This document shows, piece after piece, positions 1 through 6,688 of a DNA stretch of 33,283 nt (its first letter is position 1; every line of letters starts with the position of its first letter). Made by a program: the position numbers and the translations under genes. The notes beneath the pieces were generated by a model. It was not told the origin of the DNA, searched no databases, and was given only the letters and a program-made list of their open reading frames with translations. Source of the DNA: an uncultured Opitutales bacterium (GTDB taxonomy: Bacteria; Verrucomicrobiota; Verrucomicrobiia; Opitutales; Seribacteraceae); the NCBI GenBank assembly GCA_905478775.1, contig CAJQKB010000156.1:1-33283 (forward strand). Reading direction: 5' to 3'.

Positions 1-1593
1 AACCTGGCTTACGGGGCAAAAGTTTTATTCAAGGGAATTGAGGAGACCATTGGTCCGCGGGATCGTATCGCCTTAGTGGGGTCAAATGGTTCCGGTAAAA
101 CCACTCTTTTACGATTGTTAATGGGAGAGGAAACTCCGGACTCCGGTAGTGTGGAGAAACCCGATTATGCCACGGTCGGTTATTTGCCACAGGATGGAAT
201 ATCAGTGACTGGTTGCACATTACGGGAAGAGGCAAGTAAAGCATTTGCGGATGCCAACGCGATCAAGGTTAAACTGGATGAAGCGGAGGTTGAACTCGGG
301 GAAATGGAACCGGATACAGAGAAATTTTATGATTTAATTGATATGATGGGCGCCTGGGAAGAGCAGTTGGCTGCATTCGAGCCTCAAAAAATGAATGCTC
401 GTGTGGACCGAGTTTTTTCCGGGATGGGTTTTTCTCAGGATGATATGAATCGCCAGTTAGAGGAGTTTTCGGGAGGGTGGCAGATGAGGATTGCCTTGGG
501 GAAATTACTGTTGCAGGGGCCATCTCTTTTAATCCTGGACGAACCGACCAATCATTTGGATGTGGTCGCCCAAAATTGGTTGGAGCAATATCTGAGGCAT
601 TATCAGGGTGCAATACTTGTTATTTCTCACGACCGTGCCTTTTTGGAAACGGTCACGGATCGGACAATGGAACTTAAAATGGGCCAGTTGATTAATTATA
701 AGGGGAATTATACTTTTTATATTAAGGAAAGTGCCGCTCGAAAAGAAAGACAGCGAAAAGCCCATGTAACTCAGAAGAAGGAAATTGAGAAGGAGAAAGA
801 ATTTATTAATCGATTTCGTTCGAATATAAAAAAGGCGGCCATGGTACAAAGTCGTATTAAGGCATTGGAGAAGATGGAGATCGTGAAACCGGAAGCGGAT
901 GAGAAAAAAATATATTTCCGATTTCCTCCCTCTCCTCCCGCTAGTCATAAAGTGGTAGAGGTGGAAGATTTAAGTAAATCTTATGCTGAACTGGAAGTTT
1001 TTAGTGGCTTGGATCTTCGAATTGAAAAGGGGGATCGAATCGCAGTGGTGGGGGTCAATGGAGCCGGTAAATCAACTTTAGCCCGAATTCTGGCAGGAGT
1101 TGAACCTTTTCAGGATGGTAAAAGAGATGTGGGGGTGAATACAGTGATTGGGTATTTTGCCCAGCATCAGGCAGAGGAGTTAAACCCGGATAATGAAGTC
1201 CTCGCCGAGGTGGAGGAAGTTTTACATGACAACCCGGATGCCAATCCCCGGGCCGCACTGGGGGCCTTGCTTTTCACTGGGAATGATGTTTTCAAAAAAA
1301 CGTCTGTTTTATCTGGTGGTGAGCGAAACCGGGTGGCATTGGCAAAATTGTTAATGAAGCCCTGTAACTTTTTGATTATGGATGAACCGACCAATCACTT
1401 GGACATTCGTAGTAAAGAGGTACTGCAGGAAGCATTAAATCTTTTTGATGGAACGGCCTTAATCGTGAGTCATGACCGATCCTTTTTGGACAGTGTGGTG
1501 ACAAAAGTATTGGAGGTCTCGCCCAATAAAACTCGTATGCTAACCTGTAATGTCAGTGAATACATGGAACGGTTAAAAACAGAAGAGGTCTGA
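1..1593 (+). CDS. ABC-F family ATP-binding protein, 5' end outside the window
   Basis: Soluble twin-ATPase of the ABC-F class. These proteins act at the ribosome (translation factors or antibiotic protection) and are not transporters. The reading frame is open from base 1 (N-L-A-Y-G...), so the GTG at 76 is an internal codon and only roughly ten N-terminal residues are missing. Counting from base 1: Walker A GSNGSGKT near residue 27, signature FSGGW near 157, Walker B LLILDEPTNHLD near 178. A charged Lys/Glu/Arg-rich inter-domain linker (the ABC-F Xtn region) covers about 235-300. The second domain has GVNGAGKS, LSGGE and FLIMDEPTNHLD. No transmembrane segments are present, and there is no long Uup-type C-terminal coiled coil. 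The subfamily (EttA, YbiT, YheS, Uup) cannot be fixed by eye. A weak 4-bp stem (CAGA/TCTG) followed by TTTTT overlaps the stop codon. Thymidine kinase follows 42 bp later. Confidence 0.95.
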   Translation, partial: NLAYGAKVLFKGIEETIGPRDRIALVGSNGSGKTTLLRLLMGEETPDSGSVEKPDYATVGYLPQDGISVTGCTLREEASKAFADANAIKVKLDEAEVELGEMEPDTEKFYDLIDMMGAWEEQLAAFEPQKMNARVDRVFSGMGFSQDDMNRQLEEFSGGWQMRIALGKLLLQGPSLLILDEPTNHLDVVAQNWLEQYLRHYQGAILVISHDRAFLETVTDRTMELKMGQLINYKGNYTFYIKESAARKERQRKAHVTQKKEIEKEKEFINRFRSNIKKAAMVQSRIKALEKMEIVKPEADEKKIYFRFPPSPPASHKVVEVEDLSKSYAELEVFSGLDLRIEKGDRIAVVGVNGAGKSTLARILAGVEPFQDGKRDVGVNTVIGYFAQHQAEELNPDNEVLAEVEEVLHDNPDANPRAALGALLFTGNDVFKKTSVLSGGERNRVALAKLLMKPCNFLIMDEPTNHLDIRSKEVLQEALNLFDGTALIVSHDRSFLDSVVTKVLEVSPNKTRMLTCNVSEYMERLKTEEV

Positions 1594-1635
1594 TTTTTAG
1601 TTTCCATTAACTGAAGATTTTGCCTGAATCAAAAG

Positions 1636-2229
1636 ATGGCAAAACTATATTTTCATTATTCTTCAATGAATGCAGGTAAATCAACTGCATTACTTCAGGC
1701 GAATCACAACTATTTAGAACGGGGTATGAAGACAATGCTATTTACTGCCAAGTTAGATAATCGAGAGGGGGGTGGAGTAATTAGTTCACGCATTGGAATT
1801 CAGAAAGAAGCCCTTGCATTTGCCAATGAAGACAATCTTTTTGATATGGTGAGAGAGGCTGATTCCGATTCGAAGCTTAATTGCATTCTGGTGGATGAGG
1901 CTCAATTTTTAAGCAAAGAACAGGTCAGGCAATTAATCAGGCTTGTGGACGAGGAGGGAATACCGGTTCTTACTTATGGAATCAGGTCTGATTTTAAGGG
2001 AGAGGTTTTTGAGGGAAGTAAATTCTTACTAGCCTGGTCCGATGTGATGAAAGAAATTAAAACGATCTGTCATTGTGGAAAGAAGGCGACCATGAATGCT
2101 CGTGTGAGTACAGAAGGGGATATGGAAACTGCAGGTGCCCAAATCGAAATTGGTGGGAATGAGCGCTATATCTCACTTTGTCGAAGTTGTTTTAATCGAG
2201 GAGAAACGGGTTCTTTTTCCCCCGTGTAA
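1636..2229 (+). CDS. tdk: Thymidine kinase (type II)
   Basis: Phosphorylates thymidine to dTMP with ATP in pyrimidine salvage. The 197-residue length fits the type II (TK1-like) family. The P-loop SSMNAGKST starts near residue 9, and a Walker B-like VDEAQFL follows near residue 87. Four cysteines for the structural zinc lasso are visible as CHC in the middle (ICHCGKK) and CRSC near the C-terminus. The start is an ATG with no ribosome-binding purine run upstream. It lies 42 bp behind the ABC-F gene in the same direction and converges on the YqaA-like gene with only 14 bp between the stops. The window also has hypoxanthine, adenylosuccinate and dihydrofolate enzymes, but not in the same transcription unit. 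Confidence 0.96.
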   Translation: MAKLYFHYSSMNAGKSTALLQANHNYLERGMKTMLFTAKLDNREGGGVISSRIGIQKEALAFANEDNLFDMVREADSDSKLNCILVDEAQFLSKEQVRQLIRLVDEEGIPVLTYGIRSDFKGEVFEGSKFLLAWSDVMKEIKTICHCGKKATMNARVSTEGDMETAGAQIEIGGNERYISLCRSCFNRGETGSFSPV

Positions 2230-2243
2230 TCTGAGTAGTTTAC

Positions 2244-2846
2244 TTAGTGCTTAATCAGCAGTTTTAAGACCAGAAAACCGCCTACTAACAGTAGGCCAAA
2301 TAAAAATGCTAATTTGTTGAAATGAAGATCAATTTTTTCTTTCATTGGTTCCCCAAATTTTGCGATTAACAGTGCAACTAGGAAAAAACGAGCAGAGCGA
2401 CTTACTGCAGAGGCTAAGGTAAAGGGCAAAAGAGCCATGCCTAAAACTCCGCTGGCAATGGTAAAGATTTTATAAGGGATGGGAGAGAATCCCGCCAAGA
2501 AAACCAAAGGCCAGCCCCACTCTCCGTACCACTCCGCAATTCGAGCAAATTTCTCCTCGGTGAAACCGGGTACATACTCGTAGAAATAGACCTGTATGCC
2601 GTCCCATGCAAAATGTCCAATCCCATATCCTGCCAGTCCCCCAAGAACCGAAGCAACCGAGCAAATCGTGGCAAAATAAAGCGCTTTTCGCAGTGCGCCC
2701 AGGCAGAGTGGTATGAGAAGTATGTCGGGAGGAATGGGAAAGAAACTCGCTTCCGCAAAAGAAAGAACTGCAAGCCAGGCAGCGGAGGACTTCTTTTTCG
2801 CGAGGGAAAGTGTCCAGTCGTAAATTTTTCTGATCGGGTTATTCAA
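2244..2846 (-). CDS. YqaA/DedA-like (VTT domain) inner-membrane protein
   Basis: Polytopic membrane protein of 200 residues. The sequence has the YqaA-type opening (LSFAEASFFPIPPD, residues 28-41) and a later G-x-x-P-x-P-Y-K segment (FSPIPYKIFTIASG), both hallmarks of the SNARE-associated/VTT family. About four or five hydrophobic segments are visible, including a C-terminal helix (FLFGLLLVGGFLVLKLLI). Family members are membrane proteins linked to envelope homeostasis or lipid handling; the substrate here is unknown. The start codon is TTG. No in-frame ATG lies near the expected N-terminus, and the residues match what YqaA proteins look like from their first positions. It is the last gene of the minus-strand unit, 25 bp after hpt. 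Confidence 0.85.
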   Translation of the reverse strand: MNNPIRKIYDWTLSLAKKKSSAAWLAVLSFAEASFFPIPPDILLIPLCLGALRKALYFATICSVASVLGGLAGYGIGHFAWDGIQVYFYEYVPGFTEEKFARIAEWYGEWGWPLVFLAGFSPIPYKIFTIASGVLGMALLPFTLASAVSRSARFFLVALLIAKFGEPMKEKIDLHFNKLAFLFGLLLVGGFLVLKLLIKH

Positions 2847-2871
2847 ACTATTACTTTCTTGGATTGATTTA

Positions 2872-3408
2872 TTAACTGTAGACGGAAGGTTTTAAAGTAC
2901 CGACGTAGGGAAGTTGCCTGTATCGTCCTGCGTAATCAAGTCCATAACCCACCACAAATTCGTCCGGGATTGAAAAGCCTGACCAATCGGCTTTAAATCC
3001 ATTTTGGCGCCGTTCGGGTTTGTCTAAAAAAACGCAACTACGCACGGAGGCGGGCTGCTTTGAAGTCACTTCATTAAAAACACTCTGTAATGTGTTGCCG
3101 GTATCCAAAATATCATCGACCAATAAAACATGCTTATCCCTGACATCAGATTTGAGGGAGCTTAATATTCGCGGTGCAGTTTCTGGATCAGTTGAATTTC
3201 CGTAACTGGATACCCGTAAGCAATCAAGTCGCAAGGGGATGGCTAAGTTGCGAATTAAATCAGCAGTAAATACAATCGCCCCGTCCAATAGAGTAATAAT
3301 AATAATCTCTCGATTCTGATAATACTGATCAATCTTCTGACCGATTTCCTGAACACGTTTTTCGATCACCTCTTTGGTGAGAAGAATTTGTTTAATATCG
3401 TTTTTCAA
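2872..3408 (-). CDS. hpt: Hypoxanthine(-guanine) phosphoribosyltransferase
   Basis: Transfers phosphoribose from PRPP to hypoxanthine/guanine in purine salvage. The 178-residue length is typical. The PRPP-binding loop VLLVDDILDTGNTL sits near residues 93-106. The flexible-loop and base-binding regions are recognisable (LRVSSYGNS; FLDKPERR; VVGYGLDYAGRYRQLPYVGTL), the last being the characteristic C-terminal signature. The start is a TTG that overlaps the stop of the upstream kinase gene as TTGA, so translation is probably coupled. The neighbours (phosphatase and fructosamine kinase) are not purine genes, so this grouping is likely a housekeeping operon. Confidence 0.93.
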   Translation of the reverse strand: MKNDIKQILLTKEVIEKRVQEIGQKIDQYYQNREIIIITLLDGAIVFTADLIRNLAIPLRLDCLRVSSYGNSTDPETAPRILSSLKSDVRDKHVLLVDDILDTGNTLQSVFNEVTSKQPASVRSCVFLDKPERRQNGFKADWSGFSIPDEFVVGYGLDYAGRYRQLPYVGTLKPSVYS

Positions 3409-4283
3409 GGAATTTGCTTTAGTAATTGATTAATACTGGATTGAGCTGAATTGGCGTATCCGCCTCCGAACAAATTAAAGTGATTGAGCTCGTGGTAAAG
3501 ATTATAAAGGGTCTTTCGTGTCTTAAATCCCTGGTCGAGAGGAAAAGTTTTTTCGTATCCTTTATAAAATGACGAGTCAAAACCACCAAACATATAAGTA
3601 AATGCGAGATCGGTTTCACGATCTCCATAATAACTGGCTGGGTCAAAAATAAAGGGCTCACCTTTTGGGGTATAACTTGCATTCCCTCCCCATAAATCGC
3701 CATGTAGTAACGAGGGGACTGGAGTATAGTTTACAAAGAAAGAATCAATGTTGTTGAGGAGGTGGTTTTTGCCCTCAAACAATCGGCCCTTTTTCTCAGC
3801 TAAGCCAAATTGGTGATGGAGTCGGTAGTCTTTATAAAAAGAAACCCAGTTTGTAGAATAGGGGTTGGGTTGCGGAGTCGCTCCGATGCAATTATCCTGA
3901 CTCCATCCAAAATGCTCTCTGGGAGTACGATGCATTTGGGCGAGTAAAGTGCCCATTTTTTCTTGTCCACTTGCAGAGGGAGCACCTTCGGGGATAAATT
4001 CCAAAACAAGAAAAGAAGATAGCTCGGTCTCTCCCCAAGTTATGACTTGAGGTACTCGAATGGTATGCGTTTCTTCCATTTCGCGCAAGGCTAGTGCTTC
4101 CGCTTTGAAAAACGGTAAAAAAGAGGGTGCATTTTTTTTGAGGAAGAGGGGAGTGGAATCCATGCATTCGACCTTAAAGCACTGATTTATGCACCCACCT
4201 GAAATGGAGCGTGCACTGTTTAATCGAATCGATTTGCCCGCGCTTTCCGCAATGCAATCGAAGATTAAAGGTAAATCGTCCAA
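3405..4283 (-). CDS. Fructosamine/ketosamine 3-kinase-like protein
   Basis: Member of the fructosamine-kinase (FN3K) family, 292 residues. These enzymes phosphorylate the 3-hydroxyl of sugars attached to protein amines (ribulosamine or erythrulosamine in bacteria), making the adduct unstable so the protein is deglycated. Visible motifs: SGGCINQCF near residue 28 (nucleotide loop of this kinase fold), catalytic LLHGDLWGGN near 191, FDPASYYGDRETDLA near 213 (metal-binding D and family signature), and LYNLYHELNHFNLFGGGY near the C-terminus. The start is TTG at 4283; an in-frame TAA lies four codons upstream and no ATG is available. It begins 10 bp after the LMW phosphatase stop and overlaps hpt by 4 bp. 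Confidence 0.9.
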   Translation of the reverse strand: MDDLPLIFDCIAESAGKSIRLNSARSISGGCINQCFKVECMDSTPLFLKKNAPSFLPFFKAEALALREMEETHTIRVPQVITWGETELSSFLVLEFIPEGAPSASGQEKMGTLLAQMHRTPREHFGWSQDNCIGATPQPNPYSTNWVSFYKDYRLHHQFGLAEKKGRLFEGKNHLLNNIDSFFVNYTPVPSLLHGDLWGGNASYTPKGEPFIFDPASYYGDRETDLAFTYMFGGFDSSFYKGYEKTFPLDQGFKTRKTLYNLYHELNHFNLFGGGYANSAQSSINQLLKQIP

Positions 4284-4293
4284 AAGTATAAAA

Positions 4294-4770
4294 TTACTTT
4301 TCGGATGCGAATTCTTCTTCCAATTCGTTCAGAAGGTTCACGCATCCCTCTTCCAGGAGATTGAGCACATTTTCAAATCCTGATTCTCCTCCATAATAAG
4401 GGTCAGGGATTTCGGTTACATCTGGTCGGACATAATCGCAAAATGGTTTTATCTTGGATTGAAATGTCGGATCAGGAGAAAGCTTTGAAAGTTCTGAATA
4501 ATTAAAATGATCCATTGTTAGCAACAGATCTGCCTCTTCAAAGTCTTGATTAATGGCTATTCGAGCGGTTCCCCCGATAGGCAACTTTCTTGATTTTGCA
4601 GCTTTCTGCATTCTTGGATCGGGCGGATTTCCTTGATGCTGATTAATCGTACCGGCTGAATCGCAGGTAATTTTATCTTCTAGTGACCGTTCTTTGACTA
4701 GTTTATTAAATGTGGCCTCGGCCGCGGGTGATCGGCAAATATTGCCCCAACAAACGAATAAAATATGCAT
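4294..4770 (-). CDS. Low-molecular-weight phosphotyrosine-type phosphatase
   Basis: Small cytosolic phosphatase, 158 residues. The catalytic P-loop CWGNICRS begins at Cys7 and fits the C-x5-R-[ST] signature. The general acid is in PDPYYGG near residue 120, also family-typical. Family enzymes act on phosphotyrosine, and some remove the 5-phosphate from protein-bound ribulosamine-5-phosphate. Its position directly upstream of the fructosamine-kinase-like gene (10 bp) makes the second role attractive here. It is the first gene of the four-gene minus-strand unit and has a normal ATG. It diverges from the epimerase gene across a 99-bp region holding a dyad and the opposite-strand promoter. Confidence 0.93.
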   Translation of the reverse strand: MHILFVCWGNICRSPAAEATFNKLVKERSLEDKITCDSAGTINQHQGNPPDPRMQKAAKSRKLPIGGTARIAINQDFEEADLLLTMDHFNYSELSKLSPDPTFQSKIKPFCDYVRPDVTEIPDPYYGGESGFENVLNLLEEGCVNLLNELEEEFASEK

Positions 4771-4802
4771 GGGTTGCTTCTAACCGTAAAACGAGTCCCA
4801 GT

Positions 4803-4836
4803 TCAAGCAAGATCGTTTGTGCGATCTCAATCTTGA
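4803..4836. promoter_or_regulatory. Nested inverted repeat overlapping the -35 box
   Basis: Perfect 6-bp arms AGATCG (4810-4815) and CGATCT (4822-4827) flank a 6-base centre. Outer arms TCAAG (4803-4807) and CTTGA (4832-4836) extend the symmetry with unequal spacers. The right outer arm overlaps the TTGACT -35 box of the plus-strand promoter. It lies between two divergent genes, so it could be a repressor operator serving either direction. No regulator can be named from the sequence. Confidence 0.4.
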
Positions 4837-4862
4837 CTTTTATGGTAAAATATAGGTATAAA
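4833..4862 (+). promoter_or_regulatory. Sigma-70-type promoter, probably giving a leaderless mRNA
   Basis: TTGACT (4833-4838), an 18-bp spacer, and TATAAA (4857-4862). Counting 7-8 bases beyond the -10 box puts the transcription start at about 4869-4870, the A of the epimerase ATG at 4870. The mRNA would then have no 5' leader, which fits the lack of any Shine-Dalgarno sequence there. Confidence 0.6.
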
Positions 4863-4869
4863 ATAACTG

Positions 4870-5736
4870 ATGAGCAACACCATTACCATATTAGGGTGCG
4901 GATATTTGGGCACTGCCCTTGCCGAACATTGTATTGGAAAAGGTTTTACTGTTTCTGCCCTTACCCGCAATGCAGAAACTGCAAAGAAACTTCATTCGAT
5001 CGGAGTCTCTCAAGTGGTAGAGGCACAACTCCAAGATAATGACTGGCACCGTAAATTAGACCCGAACCAAGACTTTGTCGTAAATTGCGTGGGTGCATCT
5101 TCTCCCGACAATCAGGGCTATATTACATCTTATATTGAAGGTCAGGATTCTGTAATGAAATGGCTAGAGAACGGATCTGTAGGTAGCTACGTTTTTACCA
5201 GTAGTATTTCAGTATATCCACAAACTGAAAAAAGATTTGTCGATGAAACCGCATCCTGTGCAGGAGTGAAGGAAAAAGGGGGATTGTTATTGGCAGCAGA
5301 GCAAAAATGCTTCCCGCCAGTTTTATCAATTAAAAGAAGTTTTATACTACGATTGGCTGGATTATACGGTCCCGGTCGCCATTTGTTGATTGATAAGGTT
5401 AAAAATGGCCAGGAATTTCAAGGGAATGCGGATCGTATTTTAAATCTTATTCATCGAGATGATGCGGTGAAAGCTATTCTAAATTGCTTAGAGGCAGATC
5501 AGACTAATATCGGTCGTATCTACAATGTGTCAGACGGAAGCCACTCAACAAGAGGACAAATCGTAACATGGCTTGCCGAAAAATTGAATGTCACGGTACC
5601 GACCTTTCAGGAAAATGATGAAGAGGGTACATCGAACCGAAAAGTTTCGAATAACCGGATCTTAGATGAACTATCCTGGTCTCCACAATTCTCTAGTTTT
5701 CAAACGGGATACGATTCAATCTTAGGTTCCGCCTAA
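4870..5736 (+). CDS. NAD(P)-dependent epimerase/dehydratase-like SDR protein
   Basis: Extended short-chain dehydrogenase fold, 288 residues. The N-terminal dinucleotide motif is ILGCGYLGTALA (residues 7-18). The middle contains VNCVGASSPD and TSSISVYPQ, followed by a LAGLYGPGR segment near residue 166 and NLIHRDDAV near 194. These are standard in the family and resemble the YeeZ-type branch. The usual YxxxK catalytic pair is not clear, which is common in atypical members, so the substrate is unknown. It leads a unit with ybaB (23 bp) and recR. Its ATG coincides with the predicted transcription start. Confidence 0.85.
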   Translation: MSNTITILGCGYLGTALAEHCIGKGFTVSALTRNAETAKKLHSIGVSQVVEAQLQDNDWHRKLDPNQDFVVNCVGASSPDNQGYITSYIEGQDSVMKWLENGSVGSYVFTSSISVYPQTEKRFVDETASCAGVKEKGGLLLAAEQKCFPPVLSIKRSFILRLAGLYGPGRHLLIDKVKNGQEFQGNADRILNLIHRDDAVKAILNCLEADQTNIGRIYNVSDGSHSTRGQIVTWLAEKLNVTVPTFQENDEEGTSNRKVSNNRILDELSWSPQFSSFQTGYDSILGSA

Positions 5737-5759
5737 GCAAAATATAAATTTAAAACATT

Positions 5760-6068
5760 ATGGTTGGTGTCGGAAAATTACTTAAACAGGCTCAAAAAAT
5801 GCAACAGAAAATGGAGGAGGCACAAGCCCTTCTTTCTGAAGAAATTATTGAAGTCTCAGGTGGAGGCGGTGCAGTATCGATCAAGATTTCAGGACAAGGT
5901 GAATTCAAGGGATTACAATTAGATCCAGATTTTTTGAAAGAAGATCCTGAATTTATTTCTGAAGCGGTATTGCAAACTATTCAGGATGCCTCTGAGAAGG
6001 CGAAAAAGAAGAGTGATGATGCGATGAGCGGATTGACTGGTGGCATGCAAATGCCCGGCCTTTTCTAA
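5760..6068 (+). CDS. ybaB: YbaB/EbfC nucleoid-associated protein
   Basis: Small DNA-binding protein of 102 residues that binds DNA as a dimer. The family pattern is clear: an N-terminal helix VGVGKLLKQAQKMQQKMEEAQ, then ISGQGEFKGLQLDPDFL, and a C-terminal AKKKSDDAMSGLTGGMQMPGLF ending. It sits 12 bp upstream of recR, the conserved ybaB-recR pairing. In many bacteria dnaX precedes ybaB; here the epimerase gene takes that place. The ATG start has no Shine-Dalgarno sequence. Confidence 0.95.
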   Translation: MVGVGKLLKQAQKMQQKMEEAQALLSEEIIEVSGGGGAVSIKISGQGEFKGLQLDPDFLKEDPEFISEAVLQTIQDASEKAKKKSDDAMSGLTGGMQMPGLF

Positions 6069-6080
6069 TCCAATATCCTT

Positions 6081-6683
6081 GTGACCCCTGGTTACGACCA
6101 GTTAGTTCGTTTATTTAAAAGCTTACCAGGACTAGGGTTCAGGTCGGCAGAAAGAATTGTGCTCCATTTATTAGTGGAGAAGCCCGAAAAGTTAAATCAG
6201 TTTATCGAACAACTCCATGATTCCGCAGGTTTAATTGGACCTTGTGGCAGTTGTGGGAATTTAGCTGAGGGTGATCATTGTTCAATTTGTTTAGATGAGA
6301 ATCGGGATACCGATTCAATTTGCGTGATCGAACGGGTGCCAGACCTTTTTGCCGTTGAAAGATCGAGTGCGTATCGAGGTTTATATCATGTTTTACAGGG
6401 CAAGCTTTCTCCGCTCCGCGGGATTGGTCCTGAACAACTTAATTTATCAAGCCTTGATAAACGACTGAAAGAGGGAAGCGTGAAAGAAGTAATTTTAGCT
6501 TTGGGTAATGATTTAGAAAGTGAGGCAACTTGTCATTATATCCAAGAAGAAATTGTGGGAGAGCAGAATATTAAAGTGAGTCGTATTGGGTTTGGTCTTC
6601 CTAGCGGAGGCGGTGTTACATTTGCGGATGAAATGACATTAAAGAATGCACTTGAAAGTCGACGTGCTTTAGATTTTTCTTGA
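6081..6683 (+). CDS. recR: Recombination mediator protein RecR
   Basis: Works with RecO/RecF to load RecA on gapped DNA. Length is 200 residues, normal for RecR. The N-terminal helix-hairpin-helix is FKSLPGLGFRSAERIVLHLL. A four-cysteine zinc finger follows (CGSCG...CSIC, residues 53-69). The Toprim domain begins at SICVIERVPDLFAVE and includes YRGLYHVLQGKLSPLRGIGP. Two Toprim positions differ from the common form: VIERV where VVEEP is usual, and LESEAT where LEGEAT is usual. The start is GTG (MTPGYDQL). It converges on the large secreted-protein gene with only 5 bp between the stops and no visible terminator. Confidence 0.95.
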   Translation: MTPGYDQLVRLFKSLPGLGFRSAERIVLHLLVEKPEKLNQFIEQLHDSAGLIGPCGSCGNLAEGDHCSICLDENRDTDSICVIERVPDLFAVERSSAYRGLYHVLQGKLSPLRGIGPEQLNLSSLDKRLKEGSVKEVILALGNDLESEATCHYIQEEIVGEQNIKVSRIGFGLPSGGGVTFADEMTLKNALESRRALDFS

Positions 6684-6688
6684 AAATT

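Noticed and set aside
529-948. 139-residue antisense frame in the ABC-F gene.
   Set aside because: It is a shadow of the strongly supported ABC-F frame and shows no domain features.
5044-5060. TGGCAC-containing sequence in the epimerase gene as a sigma-54 promoter.
   Set aside because: The -12 position lacks GC at the required spacing and the site is inside a coding region with no gene start downstream.
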